Shown piece by piece: positions 1 to 11,440 of a DNA stretch of 64,000 nucleotides. The stretch is from Helicostylum pulchrum (taxonomy: Eukaryota; Mucoromycota; Mucoromycetes; Mucorales; Mucoraceae), in NCBI GenBank assembly GCA_025677825.1, contig JAIXMO010000060.1:62001-126000 (forward strand), in the 5' to 3' direction. Under the pieces are notes generated by a model. That model saw only the letters and a program-made list of their open reading frames with translations, was not told the origin of the DNA and made no database searches. Each line of letters opens with the position of its first letter. The first letter of the stretch is position 1. The translations under genes and the position numbers were made by a program.

Positions 1-1
1 A

Positions 2-247
2 ATGAAGAATATGGACGATCAAGAACTCAAGGTTTGTTTTTATATAATAAGTAATAATAATTTTAATTATAGTGGTAATAATAATAATAAATAATAATAG
101 GAAAAAGAGGAAAGAGAATATAGTGAAAAATTAGCACGTTTACGTGAGGCAGATGAAGAACGTACAGCAAAGAAAAGAGCAAAACGTCAAAAGCGTAATA
201 ATAAGAAGAAAGCAGATGATGGAGATAAAAAAGATAATAAAGAATAA
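2..247 (+). CDS. PRKRIP1-like (DUF1168) protein, C-terminal part
   Basis: This is the 3' end of a gene that enters from the left edge. Exon 2-31 joins exon 101-247 in phase 0 across an intron of 32-100 (GTTTG...TAG). The visible product is about 58 residues of highly charged helix, with the stretch EERTAKKRAKRQKR followed by a Lys/Asp-rich tail. The pattern EE-TAK-RAKRQK near the C terminus is what I know from PRKR-interacting protein 1 and its fungal DUF1168 homologues, which are nuclear, splicing-associated helical proteins. The upstream part of the gene is outside the window, so the identification rests on this short tail. The gene converges on the next gene with about 80 bp between stop codons. 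Confidence 0.6.
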
Positions 248-327
248 GAATTCATACGGGGCATAAAAATAATAAATAGATACATATAAAACATAGGGTA
301 TAAATAAGAAATAAAAGCATATAAAGG

Positions 328-2797
328 TTATTTTTCACTTTTATCAAGCTTATCCATCCAATTTTCAGGTATAACAGGAATTAGTAAAAATTCGTCTTTG
401 GTTACTGATAATTGAGCAGTTGTTGGTACGAAAAATGGCAGCATAAATCTAGCGTCTTTTGTTTCATTAATTTCTTTATCTTCTACTTCTTCATCTTGAT
501 CAGGTAAAGCTAAAGGCTTTTCATCAGCAGTGATTGAAGAACGGGATAATAAGATGGAGCCCATAAATTGAGTGATATTACTTTCAGCACGATTTGATAA
601 AGATCTTCTAAGTGATTGAGATTGATGATTATTTAATAAAGGAGGACCACTTCTACGTCTTCTTTCAAATGATCTTGATTGTCTTGCTTGCTTTAATCTT
701 ATTGTTTCATCAAATGTTTGTTGGACGAGTCTTTCAATTTCTTCAGGTAATCTAGGTTCGTTTGTTTCATATCGATAGTTAATAACGCAACGTCTTATTT
801 GAAGAGAATTGATTGAATCAAATAATTTGATTGTAGATTGAAAGCTTGAAACAGTATCTAATTGAGAAATACACTGTAATAATTGAACGAGTTGAATTGA
901 TGGATTAAGGTAAGATATTAAACTAGCTGGTAAATTATTATTTCTAATCCATTCTTCAATAACAGATAAATTCATTCGAATTTGAATAGCTTTTGATCTG
1001 CACAAGTACTTTCTTTTTGATAAGATTTGATTAAATAACTCACAAGATAACAAGTGAAGAAATTGTGCGATAGCTTGAATAATAATAGTTGAATGAACTT
1101 CATACGATTGTAATACGTAGTATGTAGAAGAAAATAATTGGATAATTGTTTTTGGTGACATGACTATGATTGTACTACTACTTTGTGATGATAATTGACT
1201 ACTATTCGTACGTTGCATATCTTCGCTTTTACTATTACTTCTTCTAAAGAATCGTTGCCAATCATCAACAAAATTTACTTCTTCCATCATACCAGAAATA
1301 GGATCATGCTCCAGCATACTAGGTTCTAATATTTGTGTAATACGTTTACCTGTATCATTTACGATATGGTTATACGTTTCTGAAATTAACTCGGATAATC
1401 TCAATTGATATTCAGCAGTTGCCACAACAAGCTGAACGTCTTTTTTAAGATAATATAATAATCTAGTAATATTCGTCATCCAATAGGATAAAATATGCAC
1501 ATTCTGAGTGTTACTCTAAAATGATATTATTAATATTGGTTTGGTTAAGCAGATATTATCATATAGTATTACCTTGATGGCTAAGCTAATTCGATGTAAA
1601 GCACCCTCCATGACATCTTCTGCTAATTCAGCACTGGAATAATAATGAGCAAATCTTGCACTAAGAAATACTACATTAGCGGGTAAGAATATTTCTTGTA
1701 CATTACGAATAGGTAAAGTAAGTTTTGAAATGACTGTATCAAGAATGTAAGGGAGATTATCTGCACCAAAAACGAACATCTGATCAGGCATACATTTATC
1801 CCAATCAAACGATTTAATATCTTCTTCTTCACTATCATTATCGTTATCGTTTTCACTATATTCATCATCATCATCACCATCACTATCGCTATCTTGTTGG
1901 TTATTATTGTTTTTAGTGCTTAATAAATACTCTTGAATTAATTTAGGTCTGGATTCACTATCATGATTTATAAATGATTCATAATTTTCTTCAGTTGAGT
2001 ATTGATAATAACGATCGTTATCGCCAGCATTAGAAGAAGTTGAAGAATTACTACCTGCAGCAGTAAAACCCATGATACTGGATGTAGATGAAATACTATT
2101 ACGATTTGATATAGACGAAGCAATTACCATATCTGCAATTTTATGTGTATCATTTTTGACAAAGTCTAATACAGTTCTACCTTTTGCTGATTTAGTATGA
2201 GAAGAGGCACCATTTTCAAGTAATAATTTAACTAGTTTTTCATGATTATTTGTTGTTGCCCACATTAAAGCAGACCAGCCATCTAATAATAATATAATCA
2301 ATATACAAAGGAGAAACTAAAAAAGGGGAAACAAACAAAAAAAAAGGCTCCTTACGTGCGTCTTGATTATCAATGTTTGCACCAGCAGATAATAATAACT
2401 GAGATATTTCGAGTTTTCCAAAACATGCAGCGTAGATCAAAGGTGTGGTACCATCTTCGTCTTTACCATTAATATCAATATCGTCAATTTCTTGCTCAAG
2501 ATAATATTTTACTTTTTCTACATCTCCACTAGAAACACTCTTTAAAAATAATTTGGTTTTTTCTTCTTTCTGTCGTTGCTCAATGTCTACTTCTTCTTCT
2601 TCTTCTTCTTCCTCATCATCATCTTCATCATAATCACTCGATTCTTCTGTTGTTGGAATACTAATTCTATTACCAAGTAACTCTTGAAGTTGCTTATAAT
2701 TCTCTGCAAGCTTTAAAGACATTTCATTATATGACATATTCTCATATTGCTTTCTAAGGTTTTCCCCTTCGTCAGCCGTAGTAATATCATTAGTCAT
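328..2797 (-). CDS. Ankyrin-repeat and dilute (DIL) domain protein
   Basis: Three exons read on the minus strand: 2797-2356, 2282-1573 and 1515-328. Phases close and the product is 779 aa. The N terminus has a short helical segment and then an acidic block (residues about 53-71, mostly Asp/Glu). Ankyrin repeats follow at about 80-190 (DGTTPLIYAACFGKLE, then GWSALMWATTNNHEKL), with a second Ser/Asn/Asp-rich linker. The C-terminal half is helical, starting with residues reading MTNITRLLYYL, and resembles the dilute/DIL domain of class V myosin tails and of fungal ankyrin-DIL proteins. A function in membrane or cargo tethering is inferred from the domain type. The tail after about residue 680 is basic and Ser-rich. 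It is transcribed divergently from the ankyrin-FYVE gene. Confidence 0.8.
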
Positions 2798-3556
2798 TAT
2801 GGAAAAAATAATAATTGTTTAGAAAAAAAAATAAAGAAGAACAAGAAAACTTTAGTTTTTTTATATGTGCACCTTTTTTTTCTCTTTTTTGGCGCTAGTT
2901 CAATAAAACGGAGAGGAGTCGAATATCGCCATGTGTTTTTCTATCTGTCCGCCCCTTCTTTTTTTTTTTGCGGGAAGAACAGTTTAGACACGTCAATTGC
3001 TAGTTGATCTGAGCCCCTTGTACTTACTAGAAGTAGTATCAGCAGGTGTTATACACCTACGAGAGAAAAAGAAGGTACAAAGTAAAAAAGATCTAGGCAT
3101 ATCTATATATCGCAGGGATTACTTTCTTTTTTTTTGCTTTTGCTTTTGCTTTTACTGCAATAATCAATATTGCACTGGTAGACTCTCAAACAGATGACTA
3201 ACAATACGAGTAGCGTAATTGCCATATTTTTTAAAGCGTCAGTGAACGATTAAAAAGGAAACCCGTTAAACGTTTATTCACCGTGTAATCTACAGACACA
3301 TGCTTTTTTCTTTATTTCTTTCTTTTCCCTCCTTTTCATCACTCCTTTTTCTCGTTGCGCATAAGAAAAGCCCCCCCCCCCGATTTTTGATAACAATGAG
3401 ATTGACAACACCTCGCTACATTCCAAATATGGTGTCAATGAAGTGCACTCAGTCTTGGTTACACACACACCAAATGATTCTCTTTTTATTTTTCCCCTTT
3501 TTTTTTGCTGTTGTTGTTGTCCCTTTCTTTCATCATACAAAAAATAAAAATAAATA
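2798..3556. promoter_or_regulatory. Shared intergenic region between two divergent ankyrin genes
   Basis: This 759-bp gap separates the start codons of two genes that both encode ankyrin-repeat membrane-traffic-type proteins. It contains poly-T and CT-rich runs and a C10 run near 3371-3380. Short ORFs occur on both strands but lack coding character. It must carry both promoters. I could not assign individual sites. Confidence 0.5.
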
Positions 3557-5776
3557 ATGGCAGCAGTTTTAGACTTTTGTACACCTGCTGTACCTGGTGA
3601 ATCTCACACTTATTATGGTTATTCTCATAATAAATACATCAAGTTACCTCATGTAAATCCTATACCCGTCATCTCTTCACCTTCTTTAAAGCAGCACAGG
3701 TCAAAGGAACACAAAACGTTGAGATCTGTGGCTTTATCTGGCAATTTAGCTTTATTGAAACAGTTTTTACAAATGGTACCTGATCAATTAAAGGCTGTTA
3801 ATGATCCTCATCCTGCAACTGGTCTTACTTGTTTACACTTTGCTGCTTCTAGAGGTCACTTGAAAATAATTACTTGTCTTGTAGAAGAGTATGCTGTAAG
3901 AGTGGATTCCACTGATAAAGAAGGAGAGGTAATAATATATATATATTTTCGTGGTTTGTTATTTCGTACGCGTTTATATTTATTTATTTTGTTGCTTTCA
4001 GACTGCTTTGTTAAAAGCTGCTTATAATGGTCATTATCACGTAGTAGAGTATTTATTAGATACGGATGCCAATATTCATCAAAAGGATAAAGATGGTTGG
4101 ACTGCTCTTCATAACGCTTGTTCCAGAGGTTATTTTAGAATTGTCCGCCTTTTAGTAGACCGAAAGGCAAAAGTAGATGTGAGAAGTAAAATGGGTCATA
4201 CTCCACTTAGTAAGTTAATTTAGGTGCATATACTTGATGATACTAAAAAAAAAATCTTCTAGTCAATGCCGCTTCCAAGGGATACATGTCTATTGTAGAG
4301 TACTTGTTAGATGAAGCTCGTGCTAACCCTTTAATCAAAAATAATTTTGGTGAGGCTGCTTATGATGTAAGTGCTGCTGCCGGTGAATCATATATTTGTG
4401 AAATGTTGGAAAAGGCGGGACGTAAATGGTGGCATCTTCAACATACAGAAGGTAATTTCTTGTATTATTATTACTTTTTGCTCAGTGATTTACTTTTTTT
4501 TTTATATATTTAATTAGGCGTCTTAAATCCAGGTAATAAACGTGCCTCCATGTTTGGTGCAACATATGACTTGTTAGAATTTCATGTTACAGTCATTGTC
4601 ATTTTACACGAGAATCAAAGATCGACATCTTTATTAGGTTTATCACGTCCTCAGTTTAGCGAGACCTATCTTACCAAGTCAGATACCAGAGGTCCTTGGT
4701 CAGATCATGCTACAGGCGATCCCATGTCAAAGGAAATGGTATCATTACCTGCTACAAGTACTAATAACCATCGTATTTCAAACCTCTCCAATTGGTTTTG
4801 GCTTACGGATTGGCAAATTGATTATAGTGATCCACGCGTAGATCCAACTTCAGGCTGGCAATATGCTAAATCATTTAATGAAGATGATGCAGCTTGGACT
4901 CCTGTAGCACCTACCAGTGGTTATAATTGGGTTAGACGTAGAAGATGGGTACGTGTCATGAAGAGAAGAATGGACTTAACTAAAGGAAGTCATCGCGGTG
5001 AAAGTGTAACAATTGCAAACATGGATGAAGAAAACGAAGATGAGCAAGTACCAGTCAATGATTATTTGTTACAAGCTGATATCATTATTCAGACTGTCAA
5101 ATCGGATGCTAGTGCCGAGTTTGATGGTGACACTGATATTGAAATCCTAAGAGAAGATTTACAAAAGTATAATCAAGCTGTTGAAATATTAACTGATTCA
5201 ATGAAAAGTAAGTATTTTTTTTTTAAAAAAAAAAGAAGTCTATATATTAATTTTGTGCACGTAAAAATAGCGGATGAAAATGAATTTAGAAAGCACCAAG
5301 CTTCTACTTTAGTTCGATCTTATATGGCACATATTGATAGACTAAATAATAAGGTTTTAAATATGGTTCCTTCTGGTGAACCCGTAAATGTTACACAGCA
5401 GCAGCAAGGTTCAAGAAGGGAACTTGGTCCAAATGGAGAGTTGCATGAAAACATGAATAACCCTTGGGTTGTAAATCAAGATTGGGCTCCTCGAATGGAT
5501 ATCTTTGGACAAGAAGCATCCAAATATGAATGGGAATCAGATAATGTCGCAAAGACTTGTAGAGTATGCGTAAAGAAGTTTGGATTTTTATTAAGACGGC
5601 ATCATTGCCGAAAGTGTGGTCTGGTTGTGTGTGACAAATGTTCACCTTGGAAAGTATTCTTAAACTCTACTGATATTCTTCAAGACCCTGAAGGTACTTT
5701 AGAATCATCATCCGTTTTAGCTTCTCAGTTACAACGTGTGTGTGAAAAATGTTATTTCAATCAAGAACAACAGTAA
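3557..5776 (+). CDS. Ankyrin - dysferlin-type - FYVE zinc finger protein
   Basis: Five exons join in phase: 3557-3928, 4002-4209, 4263-4451, 4518-5207 and 5271-5776. The product is 654 aa. Ankyrin repeats fill residues about 50-250 (for example GLTCLHFAASRGHLK and GWTALHNACSRGYFR). A middle region has the Trp-rich pattern of dysferlin/peroxin (DysF) motifs: GWQYAKSF followed by VRRRRWVRVMKRR. The C terminus is a complete FYVE finger with the WxxD motif (WESD, 574-577), the basic RRHHCR motif (595-600) and paired Cys ligands through CEKC. FYVE domains with these motifs bind phosphatidylinositol 3-phosphate on endosomes or vacuoles, so an endosomal adaptor role is likely but inferred. Ankyrin repeats run across intron junctions, which supports the exon calls. 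Confidence 0.9.
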
Positions 5777-6110
5777 ACCCCCCTCCCCTTCTTTTTTAAT
5801 TATATATATATGTATACCCTTCCAATATCCGCTCTTTTTCTTTTGTATGCTAATAAAACAATCAATTCATTCTTACTGTAAATGACGTAAGCAATAGGCA
5901 TTTTGGCCTCTAAATTGGTATAGCTTGCGCAACCTTCCTCAAACTCAAAACATCAAAACATCATTTTACAAATATGGACATTATTATGATTTATTTGCAT
6001 ATAAAACTATTTTATTTTTTATTTTTGCTACTACTTCTTTTATAAACTATAGCTTTAAAAGGCTCCTTTTTTTCCTTTTTCTTTTTTTTTTTTTTTGTAT
6101 ATTATTTATT
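5777..6110. other. Intergenic region, no gene seen
   Basis: These 334 bp hold the 3' end of the FYVE gene and the leader of the Sel1 gene. A pyrimidine-rich run (6058-6096) lies just before the chosen start codon. No independent coding sequence is supported. Confidence 0.6.
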
Positions 6111-8440
6111 ATGCGTGTTGTCCCAACAAACACCACTGCTGGCAAATTAAACAAACAAGAAGATTGTATTCTTGAAGGTAAAAAAAGCATTTTTTTTTTA
6201 TAATGTATATAGCTTATTAAGCTTTTTTTTTTAATAAGTAATAGACCCAATTCCATTTCAACAATCAACACTTGGAATTATTCATAAAAAGAAGCCTTTA
6301 CCAAAGATCCCATTGAATAAACTACCAGAACATTGCACGTCACCAAACAATAATGGGTATGTCTCTGTTGGTCCAGCCTGGACTGCAACAAACCAATTTA
6401 TAATGAGCAATGAAATAAACAATCAGGAAATGTATTACACCGAATCACCCACGCAACAATATAATATGCAACTAAGTCATTTATTGCTAACACAACCACA
6501 CTGCGATTATTATTACAATCAACCAGACTCTTATTACGCTTATCAACACCCTCATCAATATAACAACAGCGATCCTATTACTACCAGTAGTGACTGGAAG
6601 ACATCTTCTTCTTCTTCTGGAAATAACTCTAAAAATATATCTCGATCTGATAGTCTAAAAATAGAAACCACGCCTGTACCTTTTTCAAAGGGTGGTTATC
6701 TTCCATTAGAAACCCACTTGGAAAAGCCTTTTGAGCCTACACTAGACGATTTACAAGCTCTCAATAGAAAGGCCTCAAAGGAAGAACTCTTTTCTAGTTC
6801 AATACTTTTACAAAAACTAGACCAATCTGTTGTTCAGTTATACGGAGATAGTAATAGTAGTAGTACCGGCAGCGATCTTTCTTCACAACAAACTTCTATT
6901 TCTTCCTTTTCTATACCTGCTCCTCCAAAGCTATTAACCGATCAAAGGCACAGACATTCAATGCCTCTTTTAAATACAAAAGAAGATACTTCATTCGCAA
7001 GCACAGAAAAATATTTTCAACCAACAAGTGCATCACCTATTTCCTCTCGCATTCCTTCTCCTTGGGGTACTTCTCGATCCGCTACTGTGGTTAGAGAACG
7101 CGCTTCCATTGGATCCATTCCTAACCTTGTTCCTGAAGAAATATCCAATGCCGCCGCTGACGAAGTTATTAAAGGCAATAAAGCAGAGCAATATTTTAAC
7201 GAAGACGATAACCGTAATAAATGTACACTTAGTATCGCATCTTGTAGTTTAATCAATATCAGGTCTAATACAAAACTCTATCGTCGTATGGCTATCAAGA
7301 CGCGTAATAAAGAAACTCAAATGACTTATGCGAGATACCTGCTACAAATTTCTAAGCTGTATGAAAAAAATCTTACTACTGTACCTGTCGCTTCTGCTTC
7401 TTCTGTATCGTTACCCAGTATCAAAAAGAACGAGACGGTCGAAAGTCCGTCGGATACAAGACATCGATTATTATCTGAAGCTGGTTATTGGATAGAAAGA
7501 TTAGCAAAGGCTGGACAACCGGAAGCATTGTTTATCAAGGGTAAATGGCATCTTATAGGTCCGCTAGCTGATGATTGTGTTATCCCTGGATATGAAAAAG
7601 TACAAGAAAACAAGGCATTCAAATGTTTTTTAGCTTCTTCCAAAGCAGGTTGGATAGATGCACACTATGAATTAGCTCATCTGTGGAAGAAACGTGGGAA
7701 CAACACGAAAGCTATACAGTGCTATGAAAAAGGTGCAAAAGAAAAACATACATTATCTATATATGTAAGTAGTGTACACATTTAGATCTCTCCAATATAT
7801 ATTTTCGAAAAATTAACCCCCCCCCCCCTTCTTTTTTTTTCGTGTGTTAGAAAATGGCAAAAATTTTATTACGCGGTCAACTAAAGAAAAAAAAGGATAT
7901 TCCGAAAGGTATGGCGTTCTTGAAACAGGCAGCGGATATGGAAGATGCAGCTAGTGCAGAACCTGCTTTTGTACTTGGTTGTATACACGCTAACGAATTT
8001 GATCGTATCGGTATTCAAAGGTTTGTTTAGATAATATATACTAAAATATATGGTATTAACTAGATTTATACTACTTAGAAATGTGAGTACAGCTATCGAC
8101 GATAGTCCCGGTAAAATAAACTATAGCTTGGCACTTAAATATTTAAAGAAATCAGCCCACCATGGTTACCCAGATGCAATTTATTTCATGGGACAAGTTT
8201 CTGAAAAGGGTATACTTGGTCAACTCTGTGATTCATGGCAAGCCTATCAAAACTATATGAAGGCTGCTGAAGTCAATCACGCTGGTGCTATGCTTGATTT
8301 ATCTCGCATTTATTCTCATGGTATTCCAGGCTTACTTGCCGCTCAAAAAGATATAGCTTTCAAATGGTGTCGACGTTCCGCAGATCTTGGTTTTGATCAA
8401 GCAGAATATGTATTAGGGTAAATATCTTATACAAGGTTGT

Positions 8441-8479
<39 letters not shown>

Positions 8480-8801
8480 CTTTATTTATTTATTAATGTT
8501 TATTTTTAGCAAGTACTATGAAGATGGTATTGGTGTGACGCCAGACTTCCCGCTCGCTCTAGAATACTTTGGTAAAGCGGCTTCAAAGGGTTATCAACCT
8601 GCTGCTGAAAAACTAAATAGACCTTTGGCGGATGGTTCAAGAAGATCAAAGAAGGGACCATTAGATAAAAAACAAAACTATTTAACTGTGGTTATCTCGG
8701 ATCCTAAAGTGAAACGCGATGATGACGATGATGATTATAATGATGAGCTCAACAAAAAGCACTATACCCGTGAACAAAATAATATATGTACAATACAATA
8801 A
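6111..8801 (+). CDS. Sel1-repeat protein, Chs4/Skt5-like chitin synthase activator
   Basis: Five exons join in phase: 6111-6177, 6245-7764, 7851-8020, 8079-8417 and 8510-8801. The product is about 795 aa. The N-terminal half is low-complexity (Asn/Ser/Tyr/Gln). Sel1-like repeats begin near residue 460 and continue to about 740, with repeat cores such as GYPDAIYFMG, KYYEDGIGV and ALEYFGKAASKGYQPA. The protein ends CTIQ, a CaaX-type prenylation box. Sel1 repeats plus a C-terminal CaaX box are the hallmark of Skt5/Chs4, the regulatory subunit that activates chitin synthase at the bud neck or growing tip; the family knowledge is from yeasts. Start 6111 was chosen because it is the first ATG that splices in frame to the large exon. 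Confidence 0.85.
8446..8475. repeat. (TA)n microsatellite inside an intron
   Basis: About 30 bp of alternating T and A lie in intron 4 of the Sel1-repeat gene (intron 8418-8509). The tract is in noncoding sequence, so length changes should not affect the protein. Confidence 0.9.
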
Positions 8802-9500
8802 GCCTATATATTATTTAGATGATCAATTTAAAAGAAAATAAAACCTTAATTTTTACACAGTCGTACACTCTCAATTTACTAATTAGGCCATTGTTGACAC
8901 TTTCTCATTTTATTCTTACATATTTTCGATTGCATGAGCAATATAATCTTTAAATAAAAGATGGCTTTTAAAGAATATAATTTTTTTGACATGTTCAGAT
9001 ATACATGTATCAACTTTTTCAAAGGTAAATAATTTATATAAAAGGGTAGGACCACATAGTATAAAAGCTGAACTAGTTATATTTTTTTTTAAAAAAAAAG
9101 GGGGGCTAACTAAACGAAATAGTTTATTTTCAAATAAGAACCAGTAGCAACGGCTTTAACCTGCTTACTTGTTTAATCATTCTATGAAGAGTACTAATCG
9201 CAGTAAAAAAAAAGAAGAAGGAGGGGGATTCGCCTTCTTTCCCTTTACATTTACTTTTACTTTTTTGGTGAGTTCAAAGTGCTACTAAATTCATTAAAGC
9301 TAAACTTATGCTACCCTGAATACTTGAATAAGGATAGACATGTGCCACCTGAAACTCTACCGCTAGTTAGAAAAGATAACGCTAACTATCTAATATATAT
9401 ATATATATATCCTTTTGTTACTTTTTGAAGCCTGGGAAATCAAGTGCGCGCCAATTTGATAACAATAAAATTGGTGGGCATAAGCAAATTAAGTTTTAAG
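8802..9500. other. Gene-poor region, no gene seen
   Basis: About 700 bp of AT-rich sequence lie downstream of the Sel1 gene. A TA microsatellite sits at 9391-9410. No ORF with coding character was found on either strand. It grades into a transposon-rich interval. Confidence 0.6.
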
Positions 9501-9573
9501 TACAGTAGCGGCTCTATTTAATGGTGGCCGAAATCTGGAAGAAATCTACCCTTATATCGAACATACCCTTATA
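9501..9573 (+). mobile_element. Truncated end of a TIR element (same end as at 17522)
   Basis: The sequence TA followed by CAGTAGCGGCTCTATTTA at 9503-9520 is identical to the 18-bp left terminus of the complete element at 17522-18272. The next 50 bp (CCGAAATCTGG... then two copies of a TACCCTTA motif) resemble the inner side of that element's right end. No matching right terminus was found nearby, so this copy looks internally deleted. It is interrupted by the 93-bp palindromic element that follows. TA at the boundary fits Tc1/mariner-type insertion. Confidence 0.65.
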
Positions 9574-9668
9574 CAGTGCTTCCAGCGTCAATTGGTCACC
9601 TTTCTGAGAACCAATTGGCATTCAGAAAAGTGACCAATTGGTGACCAATTGACGCTGGAAGCACTGTA
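9572..9668. mobile_element. 93-bp palindromic MITE with TA target duplication
   Basis: Positions 9574-9666 form a near-palindrome. The outer 27 bp, starting CAGTGCTTCCAGCG, are perfectly inverted at the other end, ending CGCTGGAAGCACTG. Each end is flanked by TA (9572-9573 and 9667-9668). TA duplication and a CAGT terminus are typical of nonautonomous Tc1/mariner elements. It carries no ORF and is nested next to a remnant of another TIR element. Confidence 0.85.
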
Positions 9669-9713
9669 CAACTTTTTTATATGCACAACTTTTTTACAAT
9701 GGGTGTGACAATA

Positions 9714-9955
9714 TTGATAATTAGACTTGAAGAACAAAATAGGAAATGTTATTAGCCCCACCCTTCGAATTCAAGTTCTTTATTTTATTTTATTTATCCC
9801 ACCCTTCTTTATCTATTTTGACCGAGCTTAAATTCGATTAATGATAATACTATAGATTTATTTTTATATACTCTAAAAATCGCTATTTAAATAAACTTCA
9901 AGAAGATTCTAACATAATAACATTTCCTATTTTGTTCTTCAGGTCTAATTATCAA
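9714..9955. mobile_element. 242-bp MITE with 41-bp terminal inverted repeats
   Basis: Left arm 9714-9754 and right arm 9915-9955 are reverse complements over 41 bp with a single mismatch. The arms begin TTGATAATTAGAC. The 160-bp centre is AT-rich and noncoding, with two copies of CCCACCCTTC. No clear target-site duplication was seen at the outer edges, so the superfamily is undetermined. Size, long perfect arms and lack of coding sequence fit a nonautonomous DNA transposon. Confidence 0.85.
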
Positions 9956-10350
9956 GACTGACGAAAAAAATTAAAAATCGAGAAAAATATAAAACAGCAT
10001 GCGGTTTTTAATTTTGGTATTAAAAACAACATCCTAAGAAATAACTTTTATTAAGTAATTTGGAAAAAAGAATCATTTCCCGATGTTGAATCATATAATG
10101 AAAACACCTTGTTTCGATCACCGAAAAATGTCCTTTTTTAGAAGTTACTTCTAAACCTTTACTTAAAAAGACGCGTTTTTAATATGATAATGGATGAAAA
10201 ATAATGTATTGTAATACTTTCAATAGTTCTTGAGCTCACCGGAGCTATTGTACAAAAAAATATGGTGTGTATCGTTTTCTACAAGAGCTCAAACATTGAA
10301 ATTATATTAATTTCTACTAAATTTTCTATTGATGTCAATTAAAATAGTAT
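9956..10350. other. Gene-poor region, no gene seen
   Basis: About 400 bp of AT-rich sequence between the 242-bp MITE and the 220-bp dispersed repeat. No ORF or RNA gene is supported. Confidence 0.55.
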
Positions 10351-10570
10351 AAAGCTATTTATTAGAATACCACATAGCAATACATTTAAAAACTACTAAC
10401 TATAATATATAGGACTAAAAAGAATCTTTTCATTCACTTTGTTTGGTTTATGCTGCATCCCTTTTCAATCTTTCATCACTTAGTTAGCAACAGTCTGTAT
10501 TTAATTACTTTTCTTTGTTAAATTTCTAAAGATTCACTGCTGATACCCGCTCTATTCAAGTAGAAGTTGA
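10351..10570 (+). repeat. Dispersed direct repeat, copy A
   Basis: This 220-bp segment matches 17760-17977 in the same orientation with only scattered substitutions and small gaps. Shared blocks include ACATTTAAAAACTACTAACT and TTTCTAAAGATTCACTGCTG. Copy B lies inside the complete TIR element at 17522-18272, so copy A is probably an internal piece of a related, decayed element whose left end is at 9503. Confidence 0.85.
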
Positions 10571-10932
10571 CTGTGTATTATTTTATCACAGCCATGTTAA
10601 AAACTGTAAAAACTGATAGTAACATTTTACTATTATGTGAAACTGATAAGTTTGTAACGTGCTAGTTAATAAAATTAATAGTGCTCACGCCAATATTGTA
10701 TTTCAAAGGGGACGATAAATTGCGCACCGTATAAATTACAATGAATATCGATGACACTGTTATTAATCAGAAGAAATCTAAAAGGGATATGACAACTACT
10801 TTAAAAAGACGCAAGTAAATGATTGGAAGATCTTAGACATGTTAAAGGGATTATTTATTATTTACAAACCGATATACACAGACCACTGTATTTCTATCGT
10901 TAAAATACTTCGCTTAAATCTACCAATAATCG

Positions 10933-11440
10933 TTAAGCTATTGATGATAATATTTTAAAGTAAAGAAAAAGGAGTGACAAAGATATGAAAACTTTTGAAA
11001 AATGAACAAAAAATCTCCCCCGCTTAAATTTAAGGTTTTGTCTCATTCTAATACAGACGCACCTAAACAAGTATAGAACATGCAGATAATCCATATCAGA
11101 TTGCAAAGTCGTGTTAACGAGATTACGTCCTTTGTTGAGGATAATTTTGTCTTTATAAATAGCAGAGTGGGACTTATTCTTAGAACTAGGTGTAGACATG
11201 AGTTTACTATCGTTACGTTTAGTGGTTGTAGGACCCATTGATACTGCAGTGGGGATATAAGATTGTCGTTGATTGAGTCGAAATCTTTTACGAGTTGGAG
11301 GTAATTCTATAGAATTAGAACTATTGTCCTGTAAAAGTAACAGTTCAGTGAGATCAGAACTACTAGGATTATTAGACAAAGTGTTATCGATAGAGGTTTG
11401 GGAAAGTGGTGTCAAATTCGCTGTTGGTTTATCAGTAATT
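10933..11440 (-). pseudogene. Orphan exon-like ORF, possible gene remnant
   Basis: An open frame of about 160 residues has no plausible ATG at its start; the first Met is internal (VSMGPTTTKR). An acceptor-like AACCAACAG lies just before it, as if it were an internal exon. The first 110 residues have coding-like composition: Ser/Asn/Thr/Pro-rich with ELPPTRKRFRLNQRQSY, then KDKIILNKGRNLVNT. The last 40 residues are hydrophobic and probably intron or noncoding sequence. I do not recognise the family. No upstream first exon could be assembled. It sits between transposon remnants and ABCD4, so decay is plausible. Confidence 0.3.

Noticed and set aside
2747..3197. Plus-strand ORFs upstream of the ankyrin-FYVE gene
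   Set aside because: Partly antisense to the ankyrin-DIL first exon, low-complexity, no plausible exon joins.
9540..9990. CRISPR-like array
   Set aside because: The repeats are inverted terminal arms of MITEs, not regularly spaced direct repeats, and the genome is eukaryotic.
10741..10818. 25-codon ORF MNIDDTVINQKKSKRD
   Set aside because: Too short, no context, lies in repeat-rich DNA.
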